Positions 1 through 5,783 of a stretch of DNA of 6,575 nt are shown piece after piece. The stretch comes from Candidatus Uhrbacteria bacterium. Lineage in GTDB: Bacteria; Patescibacteriota; Patescibacteriia; UBA9934; GWF2-40-263. The position numbers were made by a program, and so were the translations under genes. Position 1 is the first letter of the stretch. Each line of letters begins with the position of its first letter. The DNA is taken from positions 1 through 6,575 of the forward strand of contig JABITQ010000076.1 in assembly GCA_018700535.1 (NCBI GenBank), read 5' to 3'. The notes beneath the pieces were generated by a model. It did no database searches, was not told the origin of the DNA, and saw only the letters and a list, made by a program, of their open reading frames with translations.

Positions 1-1281
1 AATACCATCCTCATCTTCTGGTACAAATCGTAAGTATTTATAAGTCTCCTCAATCCCGCGCCCTCGGTTAAAGTAATACCTCTTGTTCTTATAAAAAGCA
101 CGCACCATCTCGTCTTTCTCCATCACACCAAGCAACCCACCCTCTTCATCCTCAAGTCGCCAGTCGCCATCACAACTAATCTCAGTAACAAAGTCAGTCT
201 CTTCATCAATAGTTAGTAGACCAATACGCATGATCGGCTCGTCGATTAAGCGATCAGAGTTAATGTCAGACTCATCAATCGTAATAGGCTCATTGATAAT
301 TGCAGCAGATCCACTTGTAACCTCTACAGGGATATCGATATAAAAATCAGGAATCACTGTGTCGTTCACAGCCATAACATAACGCACAGTGTGATCACCC
401 TTTGATGATGGCGCTGTAAACGTAAAGTCAAAAAACTCGAGTCCGCCTGGTTTTACTGATCCAGAGTCATTCACCACAACCTTCGATGAAGACACCCACG
501 AAGCATGCGCAGTGTCAGTAGACGCGATTGAAATCTCAGTTGGTAAAATCTCACGTGTAGACCAAGCCTCCGTTCCAGTGTTTTTAATCCCTACCTTATA
601 AGTAATTTCCTCTCCCCCCTCAGCAACAACATTCTTTGAAGAGCGGAGCAATACCATCGCACTTAATCCATCTGTTTCAGGAGAAGCCTCACCATCTTTC
701 ACCGAATCACTTTCTGACGCTGCTGAAGAAGTTGTAGACGATGTAGATTTTGAAGACGAAGTCTCCGCAGACTCCACATTAATCACCAACGTAAACTCAC
801 CACCCGGAATCCAAGCCTGGTTCTCGGCTGCAAGTTGAAACGTCTCCTCATACTCCCCCTCTGCTTTTGGTGCAGTGAGCGAAAGCGTGACATGACCAAC
901 AGCGCCAACAACTACAGACGATTCATCGAGCAAAGCTGCCTGTGTGTAATCCTCCCAGTTATCAGCCCTAAAATCACTCGTGCGATATTTTGGATCGTAT
1001 GTATAAATAGAGACATACGCATTACCCTCATTCGACCATGTCTTCTCACCAATATTCTTAAACCCAATTAAGACGTCTTTTGTTTTACCGGGCTCAATAA
1101 CAAACCCTTGTTTTGGTAATGAGATTTGCAATGCCTCAAAGCCACGCTTACTCGCTGCATCGGCAGAACCAATCAACAAAAAAATTCCTGCAAAAGCAAG
1201 GAATAGAGAACACAAAACCATCGTTGATATCGAGGCTCTCGTGTGAGTTGCATGGGACTCTCGCGCGAGAAAATATTTCAT
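1..1281 (-). CDS. Exported NBR1-type Ig-like / SpoIID-like envelope protein, C-terminus cut by window edge
   Basis: Open without a stop from the ATG at 1281 down to base 1 (427 codons), so the 3' end lies outside the window. Residues 20-38 are hydrophobic and end in an Ala-rich GSADAAS stretch, which reads as a signal peptide. Residues about 46-170 form a beta-rich domain with the hallmarks of the NBR1-type Ig-like fold: FKNIGEKTWSNEG at 74-86 and late AENQAWIPGGEFTLVI. Residues about 206-330 are a second, related domain (GIKNTGTEAWS at 231-241). A Ser/Thr/Glu linker (171-205) separates them. From about 348 the text EPIMRIGLLTIDEETDF resembles the start of SpoIID/LytB domains (EPxIRVGL), which act in peptidoglycan remodelling; the catalytic part would lie beyond base 1. 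There is no SD, and the promoter at 1294-1322 implies a leader of only about 6 nt. Met21 is an alternative start. Export and the Ig domains are well supported; SpoIID is probable. Confidence 0.85.
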   Translation of the reverse strand, partial: MKYFLARESHATHTRASISTMVLCSLFLAFAGIFLLIGSADAASKRGFEALQISLPKQGFVIEPGKTKDVLIGFKNIGEKTWSNEGNAYVSIYTYDPKYRTSDFRADNWEDYTQAALLDESSVVVGAVGHVTLSLTAPKAEGEYEETFQLAAENQAWIPGGEFTLVINVESAETSSSKSTSSTTSSAASESDSVKDGEASPETDGLSAMVLLRSSKNVVAEGGEEITYKVGIKNTGTEAWSTREILPTEISIASTDTAHASWVSSSKVVVNDSGSVKPGGLEFFDFTFTAPSSKGDHTVRYVMAVNDTVIPDFYIDIPVEVTSGSAAIINEPITIDESDINSDRLIDEPIMRIGLLTIDEETDFVTEISCDGDWRLEDEEGGLLGVMEKDEMVRAFYKNKRYYFNRGRGIEETYKYLRFVPEDEDGI

Positions 1282-1293
1282 AGTTGTAAGAAA

Positions 1294-1322
1294 ATAATAT
1301 CGTTTTTTTTGCGCCGAGTCAA
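1294..1322 (-). promoter_or_regulatory. Sigma70-type promoter of the Ig/SpoIID-like gene
   Basis: On the minus strand, TTGACT (1317-1322) and TATTAT (1294-1299) are separated by exactly 17 nt, and the spacer contains an A8 tract. The expected transcription start is around 1287, only about 6 nt before the ATG at 1281. That fits the absence of a Shine-Dalgarno site and suggests a leaderless or nearly leaderless mRNA. Confidence 0.75.
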
Positions 1323-1340
1323 TTTGAAAACGTTGCAACA

Positions 1341-1381
1341 ACACAAAACAAAAGACGGTCACCAGCGTGTAGTAACCGTCT
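1341..1381 (-). terminator. Rho-independent terminator of the 200-aa gene
   Basis: Read on the minus strand, AGACGGTTAC pairs with GTGACCGTCT (10 bp, one T-G wobble) around a 9-nt loop, and the stem is followed directly by TTTTGTTTTGT. It lies 40 nt after the TAG stop at 1421 and ends transcription before the promoter of the next minus-strand gene, so the two minus genes are separate units. Confidence 0.85.
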
Positions 1382-1386
1382 GTGGA

Positions 1387-1412
1387 TCAGGAGACTTGAG
1401 TGGACTCCTGGT
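1387..1412 (-). other. Small inverted repeat in the 3' UTR before the terminator
   Basis: CAGGAG and CTCCTG pair across an 11-nt loop between the stop codon at 1421 and the terminator. It has no T tract of its own, so it is not a second terminator; it may stabilise the 3' end of the mRNA or be incidental. Confidence 0.35.
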
Positions 1413-1420
1413 CTCGTGTG

Positions 1421-2023
1421 CTAGTCGGGGAGCGTCATGGAGCAGTCGGTGTTGGGTTCAAAATCTTCAGATACATCCTTTATCTCAAGAACCGTTATGC
1501 TATCTCTGCAATTGATTCCCACAACAAGTCTCTTTCCGCTAAGCGAAGAAGCAAGTCTCCCCCAGCAATAAATTGTCTTGCCCCACCAAGACTCAGGAAT
1601 CTTCTCTGGATTGTTGAAGAAATAGACGGCGACACTTGGAGGGAGAACGCGCATCGAATGCTGCCTCCTATAAATCTCAGAACCCGACACCGGCCCCGGC
1701 CCCTCTGCAGCAGTTTCGCGCGACAGACGCAACACGATCTTTTTGGGATCGATTGAAACACAGCCTCTCACGCGACTCTCGATTTGCTGCTTCGGAGGAG
1801 CGGGTTTATGTTGATTGAAAATGTAGCAAGGCTTGTCAAGATCAAGCAGGATGCGACCATCTCCAAACTCAGTATTGATCATCTGTCCAACCAAACTTGC
1901 AAAGATTTTATCCCTGTATATCGCCCGTTGTATTGCATCTGAGTCAACGGCCATCCGATTCAACTTGCCGGTGAGCAAAGCTGCGATGAGCGCATCCTTC
2001 TGACCTTGTGTTGCGTAACGCAT
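1421..2023 (-). CDS. Hypothetical protein, 200 aa, possible CPR-typical family
   Basis: Complete gene from ATG (2023) to TAG, with an AAGGA Shine-Dalgarno (2030-2034) 6 nt upstream, a consensus promoter (2138-2166) and a terminator (1341-1381). No signal peptide or membrane segment is visible, so it is probably cytoplasmic. Residues 1-50 look helical (MRYATQGQKDALIAALLTGK onward). The middle (75-115) is basic and Pro-rich. The C-terminal half looks beta-rich, with RVLPPSVAVYFF and then KIPESWWGKTIYCWG at 141-155. From memory, I associate an 'IPESW-GK-x-x-FFWG' signature with an abundant family of CPR proteins of unknown function; here the tyrosine/tryptophan-rich tail usual for that family is replaced by LVVGINCRDSITVLEIKD. 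I do not know a function. There are five cysteines but no obvious metal-binding CxxC pairs. A GC-rich patch encodes PGPVSGS. Confidence 0.85.
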   Translation of the reverse strand: MRYATQGQKDALIAALLTGKLNRMAVDSDAIQRAIYRDKIFASLVGQMINTEFGDGRILLDLDKPCYIFNQHKPAPPKQQIESRVRGCVSIDPKKIVLRLSRETAAEGPGPVSGSEIYRRQHSMRVLPPSVAVYFFNNPEKIPESWWGKTIYCWGRLASSLSGKRLVVGINCRDSITVLEIKDVSEDFEPNTDCSMTLPD

Positions 2024-2029
2024 TTCTCA

Positions 2030-2034
2030 TCCTT
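2030..2034 (-). promoter_or_regulatory. Shine-Dalgarno site AAGGA
   Basis: Minus-strand AAGGA sits 6 nt before the ATG at 2023 and fixes that start. A nearer upstream ATG (first base at 2031) overlaps the SD in a different frame. Confidence 0.7.
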
Positions 2035-2051
2035 GCTGGGAGGGGGTTAGT

Positions 2052-2070
2052 TCCAGACAACGCGCCTGGA
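2052..2070 (-). other. 5'-leader stem-loop B of the 200-aa gene
   Basis: In the minus-strand transcript TCCAGGC pairs with GTCTGGA (7 bp including one G-U) around the 5-nt loop GCGTT. It lies between the larger leader hairpin (2079-2132) and the SD at 2030-2034, within the predicted 108-nt leader. No T tract follows, so it is not an intrinsic terminator. Confidence 0.5.
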
Positions 2071-2078
2071 GTTATGTC

Positions 2079-2132
2079 CTCACTACAGCGTCCAGACTGC
2101 CACGAACGTGGTAATATAGACGCAATAGTGAG
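2079..2132 (-). promoter_or_regulatory. Large 5'-terminal leader hairpin A (candidate cis-regulatory RNA)
   Basis: On the minus strand CTCACTATTGCGTC (from 2132) pairs with GACGCTGTAGTGAG (ending at 2079): a 14-position stem with 12 Watson-Crick pairs, one T-G wobble and one T-T mismatch. The enclosed sequence contains the palindrome CCACGTTCGTGG (2100-2111), able to form an inner hairpin with a GUUC loop. The predicted transcription start (about 2131-2132) falls at the base of the outer stem, so the mRNA would begin with the hairpin. It matches no riboswitch class I recognise. The inner palindrome could alternatively be a DNA operator. Confidence 0.55.
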
Positions 2133-2137
2133 TCGGT

Positions 2138-2166
2138 AAAATAGTCGTTTTAACGCATTTTGTCAA
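2138..2166 (-). promoter_or_regulatory. Consensus sigma70-type promoter of the 200-aa gene
   Basis: Minus strand: a perfect TTGACA (2161-2166), a 17-nt spacer, then TATTTT (2138-2143). Transcription should start near 2131, giving a leader of about 108 nt before the ATG at 2023, far longer than the leaders predicted for the other genes in the window. Confidence 0.8.
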
Positions 2167-2186
2167 CAATTACGGGATAAACCCCT

Positions 2187-3611
2187 ATGATCACCCCACG
2201 CTCCCTAGCATCCAACTTTTCAATCCAACTACTAGGTAAAGCCCTTTCTGTCATGATTGGGCTTATTGTCATCGCAGTCATGACCCGCACGCTTGGAGCG
2301 CAGTCGTTTGGGGAATACACCACAGCGGTCACCTACCTTCAGATGTTTGGTGTGGTCGTCGACTTTGGTCTCACACTCACACTCATTGTCATGATCTCAG
2401 AAAAAGGCGTGGATGCAGACCGTGTTGTCGGGAACTTTTTTGGACTCCGCCTGATCTCCGGGTTCCTCCTATTCTCCCTCGCTCCACTCTCCGTCCTCGC
2501 GCTTCCCTACTCATCAACCATCCAAACAGCCGTTCTTGTCGGTAGCCTCGCCTACTTCTTTATGGGTGGAGCCAGCATGCTTGTTGGGATCTTCCAACGA
2601 TTCGAGTCGATGTGGCGCGCGGCACTCGCAGAACTTCTTAATCGATTCGTCCTTCTTGGATTAACGATCGCTGCAGCCGTTTACGCACCAGGTGTTATCG
2701 AGATGGTCGCCGCGATGGTGGTCTCAAACCTCATCTGGCTGTTCCTCATGATCCGATTCGCCAAACCTTTTGTGCGCGTACGTCCCCTCTTCGATTTTAA
2801 ATTCTGGATCACCATCCTTTCTCGCTCCTGGCCAATCGCCCTCTCAATTATCTTTAACCTTCTCTACCTAAAAGGAGATATCCTGTTCCTCGCGTACTTC
2901 CGCGAACCAGCAGAAGTCGGTTTGTACGGAGTTGCATACCGCATCATCGACGTCATGACTGTTTTGCCTGTGATGTTTATGGGGCTTGTTCTCCCATCAC
3001 TTGTTTCTGCTTGGAGCAATGGTCGCAAAGAGGAATTCAAACAACACGTCGCACGCACATTCGATCTGTTCATGATCGCCGTCATCCCCGTCATTGTTGG
3101 TGCGCAAATTGTGTCAACCAACTTAACCGTTTTAATCGCAGGATCAGAATTTGAAACATCTGGCCCAGTATTAGCACTCTTAACACTCGCGCTCCTGGGA
3201 GTATTCATGGGTGCACTCTACGGCCACCTTGTTGTTGCGCTTAACAAACAAAAGATCATGACCCTCGGCTATGTTGCCGTCGCCATCGTCGCAATCACCG
3301 GCTACCTCTGGTTAATCCCCGACTACGGAATGTGGGGTGCTGTGTGGGTAACCCTTGTTTCTGAAGCGTTGATTGCTGGTCTTACATTTATGGTCGTCTA
3401 CAAAACGAGTGGCGCGCTCCCAAACTTGATGGTGACATTCAAGGCACTCGTCTCAGCTGGAATCATGTACCTCGCACTCCAAGCCATGCCATCTACGCAT
3501 GTTGTCATTACAATCCTCGCTGGAGTCATCGTGTACACCTTCTGTCTGTTTGCACTCAAAGCCGTAAAGCTTAGTGAGATTAAATCGATGCTCGCAAAAC
3601 CAACTCTATGA
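2187..3611 (+). CDS. Wzx/RfbX-like polysaccharide flippase (MATE-like, COG2244 type)
   Basis: Integral membrane protein of 474 aa, in the usual size range for Wzx flippases, with about 12-14 hydrophobic segments spread over the whole length. The N-terminus follows the family pattern: SNFSIQLLGKALSV, then TRTLGAQSFGEY at 33-44 (family pattern TRxLGxxxFGxY) and VDFGLTLTL at 58-66 (family pattern DFGL). Such proteins flip undecaprenyl-linked oligosaccharides from the cytoplasmic to the outer face of the membrane. A mid-protein segment LYLKGDILFLAYF with GLYGVAYRIIDV is also typical. The start ATG has no SD; the next in-frame ATG would remove most of the first membrane segment, so 2187 is kept. 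The stop overlaps the next start (ATGA, 3608-3611), indicating translational coupling to the polymerase/ligase gene. The donor glycan cannot be deduced. Confidence 0.88.
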   Translation: MITPRSLASNFSIQLLGKALSVMIGLIVIAVMTRTLGAQSFGEYTTAVTYLQMFGVVVDFGLTLTLIVMISEKGVDADRVVGNFFGLRLISGFLLFSLAPLSVLALPYSSTIQTAVLVGSLAYFFMGGASMLVGIFQRFESMWRAALAELLNRFVLLGLTIAAAVYAPGVIEMVAAMVVSNLIWLFLMIRFAKPFVRVRPLFDFKFWITILSRSWPIALSIIFNLLYLKGDILFLAYFREPAEVGLYGVAYRIIDVMTVLPVMFMGLVLPSLVSAWSNGRKEEFKQHVARTFDLFMIAVIPVIVGAQIVSTNLTVLIAGSEFETSGPVLALLTLALLGVFMGALYGHLVVALNKQKIMTLGYVAVAIVAITGYLWLIPDYGMWGAVWVTLVSEALIAGLTFMVVYKTSGALPNLMVTFKALVSAGIMYLALQAMPSTHVVITILAGVIVYTFCLFALKAVKLSEIKSMLAKPTL

Positions 3612-4819
3612 CCATGGTCCTTATTGCAATCACAGCTGGTTTTGGACTCATCGCTTGGCAAAAACCAACAACAGGGTTATTGATCCTGATCGCAACCCTC
3701 CCAAGCTACTTGCTCCGTATAGAAATCCTCGGCATCCCAACAACACTTCTCGAAATGATGCTCCTCACACTCATCCTTACCTGGGGCGTTCGACATGTTC
3801 GATCATTACGCTTTCGCTACCCAGTAACAACAATCACAAAACCCATCATTCTTCTCATCCTCGCCGCAACCATCTCTCTCATCGTCGCCCCCAACACAAC
3901 CGCCGCCCTCGGTGTCTGCAAAGCCTATTTCATCGAACCAATCATCCTCTTCCTAATCATTCGTCACGAACTCACCCGCGCAAACATCACCCCACAACAA
4001 ATCTACAAAGCACTCAGTCTCTCCGCGATCATCGTCTCCCTCGTCGCAATCACCCAATACATCACCGGCGCAGGCATCCCAATCCCTTGGGATATCGAAC
4101 GGCGCGTCACATCTATTTTTGATTATCCAAACGCAGTCGGATTGTTCCTCGGACCAATCGTCATGCTCTCAACATTGTCAGTTCTCAATGCGCCAGGAAA
4201 TCTCCTTACACGTATCAAACAAAACTCAATCCTGTCAGCAGCAAGCATCCTAGGTGTCATCGCGATTATCCTCGCTCAATCAGAAGCTACCATTGTTGCA
4301 CTAGTCGCCACACTCTTAATCGCTGGACTCATTAACAAATCAACACGGAAATATTCAATAGCTCTAGGAATTCTCTTAGCAATCGCAACACCCCTAACCC
4401 CACCACTCTTTCAAAAATTAACCCTCCAAGATTATTCTGGGGGTGTACGCCTTTCGCAATGGAGCGAGACAGCAGACCTACTTAAAGACAAATGGTTGTT
4501 GGGCGCAGGGCTCTCTGGCTACCCATCAGCACTCGAGCCATACCACCTAGCAACCCACCTCGAGATCTTTCAATACCCACACAATATCCTTTTAAACTTC
4601 TGGGTTGAGCTTGGTCTCCTCGGTGTCATCGCAATCGCCTGGCTTGCAACCAAGCTAACCCGATCACCAAACATTATCCCCGCACTCGCACTCCTAGAAG
4701 CCTTCATTCACGGCCTCGTCGACGTCCCCTATTTTAAAAATGACCTCGCGATCCTTGTTTGGATCCTGATCGCACTTGCCTTGTATGATCGTACAAAAAC
4801 TCATCACAAAAAAGTTTAG
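3608..4819 (+). CDS. O-antigen polymerase/ligase-like membrane protein (Wzy/WaaL type)
   Basis: Polytopic membrane protein of 403 aa, starting in the ATGA overlap with the flippase; Met3 is an alternative start. It has about 10-12 membrane segments. Features shared with the Wzy_C/O-antigen-ligase superfamily are RRVTSIFDYPNAVGLFLGP (165-183; family pattern RxxGxFxxPNxxG), AQSEATIVALVA (223-234), and the extracytoplasmic loop SGGVRLSQWSETADLLKDKW with LLGAGLSGYP (277-305; family pattern RxxxWxxAxxxxxxxPxxGxG). PHNILLNFWVELGLLGV (324-340) and HGLVDVPYFKNDL (368-380) follow. R166, R281, H325 and H368 are the candidate functional polar residues. Such enzymes polymerise repeat units or transfer glycan from the lipid carrier to an acceptor on the outer face; sequence alone does not distinguish polymerase from ligase. 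Codon use is strongly C-ending and G-poor. The coding end overlaps the next gene by 35 bp. Confidence 0.85.
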   Translation: MTMVLIAITAGFGLIAWQKPTTGLLILIATLPSYLLRIEILGIPTTLLEMMLLTLILTWGVRHVRSLRFRYPVTTITKPIILLILAATISLIVAPNTTAALGVCKAYFIEPIILFLIIRHELTRANITPQQIYKALSLSAIIVSLVAITQYITGAGIPIPWDIERRVTSIFDYPNAVGLFLGPIVMLSTLSVLNAPGNLLTRIKQNSILSAASILGVIAIILAQSEATIVALVATLLIAGLINKSTRKYSIALGILLAIATPLTPPLFQKLTLQDYSGGVRLSQWSETADLLKDKWLLGAGLSGYPSALEPYHLATHLEIFQYPHNILLNFWVELGLLGVIAIAWLATKLTRSPNIIPALALLEAFIHGLVDVPYFKNDLAILVWILIALALYDRTKTHHKKV

Positions 4820-5420
4820 AAAAAAAGGTGGAAACGATGGAGCGGATGGATCTTGCTTCGTCATACTTGTCATCATCGTGATCCTGGCCGCAGGACTCAT
4901 CAACTTTGTCGATTGGGCGCGCCCAGCAAAGCCTCTCCCCCTCCTCACACAAGCTGAGGGAATGGTTCAGGTTGAAACACTCGAAGTAATTAGCAACTAC
5001 ACACAAACGTCAGTAACTCCACCACAAGAAACCTTTGGCGCAGAACTTTACGTCGCCGGCATCTACACTGAGGTAAACGACCTCCTACCACAACACACCG
5101 TCGCACTCGTCTACACCCGAGACAACTGGCGCTTTATCGAGATCGACTACAAACCCATCACACTAGAAGAGCACCTCACAACCAGCCGCGGTTTTGATCC
5201 AACAGAAGTCGTACTAACAACAGAAGTCACAGGCACCCTCATCACCCTCGACCACACCCCACGATGTATCGAGCCTGTCGACGATAAATTTCCAGGCAAA
5301 TGCGAAATCTCAACCCAACTCTCATTTGAACTAGATGGCATAACGATCACGATCTCCGCAGACGGAACGCACGCAACAAAGGGTGAGCTGATTGAGATTG
5401 GGAGGTCAATAATTGAATAG
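4785..5420 (+). CDS. Membrane-anchored extracytoplasmic protein of unknown function
   Basis: Protein of 211 aa using the ATG at 4785; an in-frame TTG three codons upstream is less likely. The start lies inside the end of the polymerase/ligase gene (35-bp overlap, different frame) and has no SD, so translation probably depends on coupling. A basic N-terminus (KLITKKFRKK) precedes one hydrophobic segment at about 24-42 (CFVILVIIVILAAGLINFV), predicting N-in topology with residues 45-211 outside. The exterior part looks beta-rich: LYVAGIYTE, HTVALVYTRDNWRFIEIDYKP, FDPTEVVLTTEVTGTLITL. Cys161 and Cys173 could form a disulphide. The end, FELDGITITISADG followed by ELIEIGRSI, resembles the 'strand then KEELIKIAES-helix' finish of DUF4367-like extracytoplasmic domains; this is a weak resemblance from memory. 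Operon position suggests a role in surface-glycan export, but none is shown. Confidence 0.8.
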   Translation: MIVQKLITKKFRKKGGNDGADGSCFVILVIIVILAAGLINFVDWARPAKPLPLLTQAEGMVQVETLEVISNYTQTSVTPPQETFGAELYVAGIYTEVNDLLPQHTVALVYTRDNWRFIEIDYKPITLEEHLTTSRGFDPTEVVLTTEVTGTLITLDHTPRCIEPVDDKFPGKCEISTQLSFELDGITITISADGTHATKGELIEIGRSIIE

Positions 5421-5427
5421 CAATGTG

Positions 5428-5456
5428 TTGACAAAACCACTTAACAACCCTAGGTT
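5428..5456 (+). promoter_or_regulatory. Promoter of the 50-aa gene
   Basis: Perfect TTGACA (5428-5433), 17-nt spacer, then TAGGTT (5451-5456), a weaker -10. It starts 8 nt after the stop of the glycan operon. The predicted start near 5463 leaves a leader of about 15 nt that holds the SD. No terminator is visible between the operon and this promoter, so read-through could also supply the small gene. Confidence 0.6.
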
Positions 5457-5467
5457 TAGATACCAAC

Positions 5468-5473
5468 AGGAGG
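5468..5473 (+). promoter_or_regulatory. Perfect Shine-Dalgarno AGGAGG
   Basis: Six-base perfect SD before tandem ATGATG. It is 1 nt from the ATG at 5475 but 4 nt from the ATG at 5478, so the second ATG is the better start. Confidence 0.8.
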
Positions 5474-5477
5474 CATG

Positions 5478-5630
5478 ATGACTCGCAAAGATCAAGATCT
5501 TATTTTTCACCAAGAGTTTGTCTGGGTCGATGTCCGGACAGATCTTAAGCGACCAAGGTACAAGCAAGTCCCTATCAACAATGACCCCGGACACACCAAG
5601 CCCAAAGCAAAAAAAGAAAACGTGACTTGA
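5478..5630 (+). CDS. Small basic protein, 50 aa, unrecognised
   Basis: A short gene with all the signals of a real one: promoter at 5428, perfect AGGAGG at 5468, start ATG, TGA stop, and a terminator whose stem begins in the stop codon. The product begins MTRKDQDLIFHQEFVWVDVR and ends in a Lys-rich tail (HTKPKAKKENVT). Hydrophobic residues are concentrated at 8-20 (LIFHQEFVWVDV), likely one strand or helix; the rest is charged with several prolines (RPRYKQVPINNDPGHTKP). There is no signal peptide, membrane span or cysteine. If the first of the two tandem ATGs is used, the protein is 51 aa and starts at 5475. I do not recognise a family. A basic cytoplasmic nucleic-acid- or ribosome-associated protein would fit the composition, but this is conjecture. 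Confidence 0.72.
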   Translation: MTRKDQDLIFHQEFVWVDVRTDLKRPRYKQVPINNDPGHTKPKAKKENVT

Positions 5631-5690
5631 CCGCACCCAACCAGAAACCGCCCTTGTGCGCTTCTGCTCAGGGGTGCGGTTTTCTATTTA
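5630..5690 (+). terminator. Large composite Rho-independent terminator
   Basis: ACCGCACCC (5630-5638) pairs perfectly with GGGTGCGGT (5672-5680), followed by TTTCTATTT. The 33-nt loop can form an inner hairpin, CAGAA (5642-5646) with TTCTG (5662-5666) plus CGC/GCG inside. The same 3' arm could instead pair as GCGGTTT (5676-5682) with AAACCGC (5645-5651). The first base of the stem is the last base of the TGA stop. Confidence 0.8.
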
Positions 5691-5714
5691 CTTGATCACA
5701 AAGCTCTCACAACA

Positions 5715-5762
5715 TTGACAGACCACCTCATTATTGATTAGCTCATCTCGCTATAGTATTCA
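5715..5762 (+). promoter_or_regulatory. Promoter region of the 206-aa gene (boxes ambiguous)
   Basis: A perfect TTGACA lies at 5715-5720, but the hexamer 17 nt on (TTAGCT) is poor. A near-consensus TATAGT lies at 5752-5757 without a good -35 at 17 nt. A third option is TTGATT (5734-5739), 17 nt, then TATTCA (5757-5762). A promoter is very likely between the terminator ending at 5690 and the start at 5784; which pair of boxes is used cannot be settled by eye. Confidence 0.45.
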
Positions 5763-5783
5763 GACTTGGCACAGGAGAAATTA

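Larger units (their letters stand above)
2024..2186. other. Divergent intergenic region
   Basis: This gap of 163 bp separates the minus-strand 200-aa gene from the plus-strand glycan operon. The minus-strand promoter and leader hairpins occupy 2052-2166. For the plus operon I see only a weak candidate: TAAAAT (2137-2142), overlapping the minus-strand -10 box on the opposite strand and lacking a good -35 at 17 nt. The ATG at 2187 has no SD. Shared -10 sequence could make the two transcription units compete, but the plus promoter is not firmly identified. Confidence 0.5.

Noticed and set aside
835..1071. A 78-codon plus-strand open frame
   Set aside because: It is antisense to the Ig-like domain coding region, lacks an SD, and its composition is not protein-like.
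1387..1412. Second terminator before 1381
   Set aside because: The CAGGAG/CTCCTG hairpin is not followed by a T tract; the real terminator is the next hairpin at 1341-1381.
3574..4122. A 182-codon open frame in the plus strand overlapping the flippase end and the polymerase/ligase gene
   Set aside because: Its product is a low-complexity mix of His, Pro, Asn, Arg and Thr, the frame-shifted reading of ATC/ACC/CTC-rich membrane-protein codons. The overlapping frame has clear family motifs, so this frame is a shadow caused by the C-rich, G-poor composition.
5766..5783. Upstream TTG start for the 206-aa protein
   Set aside because: The AGGAGA site lies between this TTG and the ATG at 5784, which it serves with ideal spacing; the six extra residues would be encoded across the SD.
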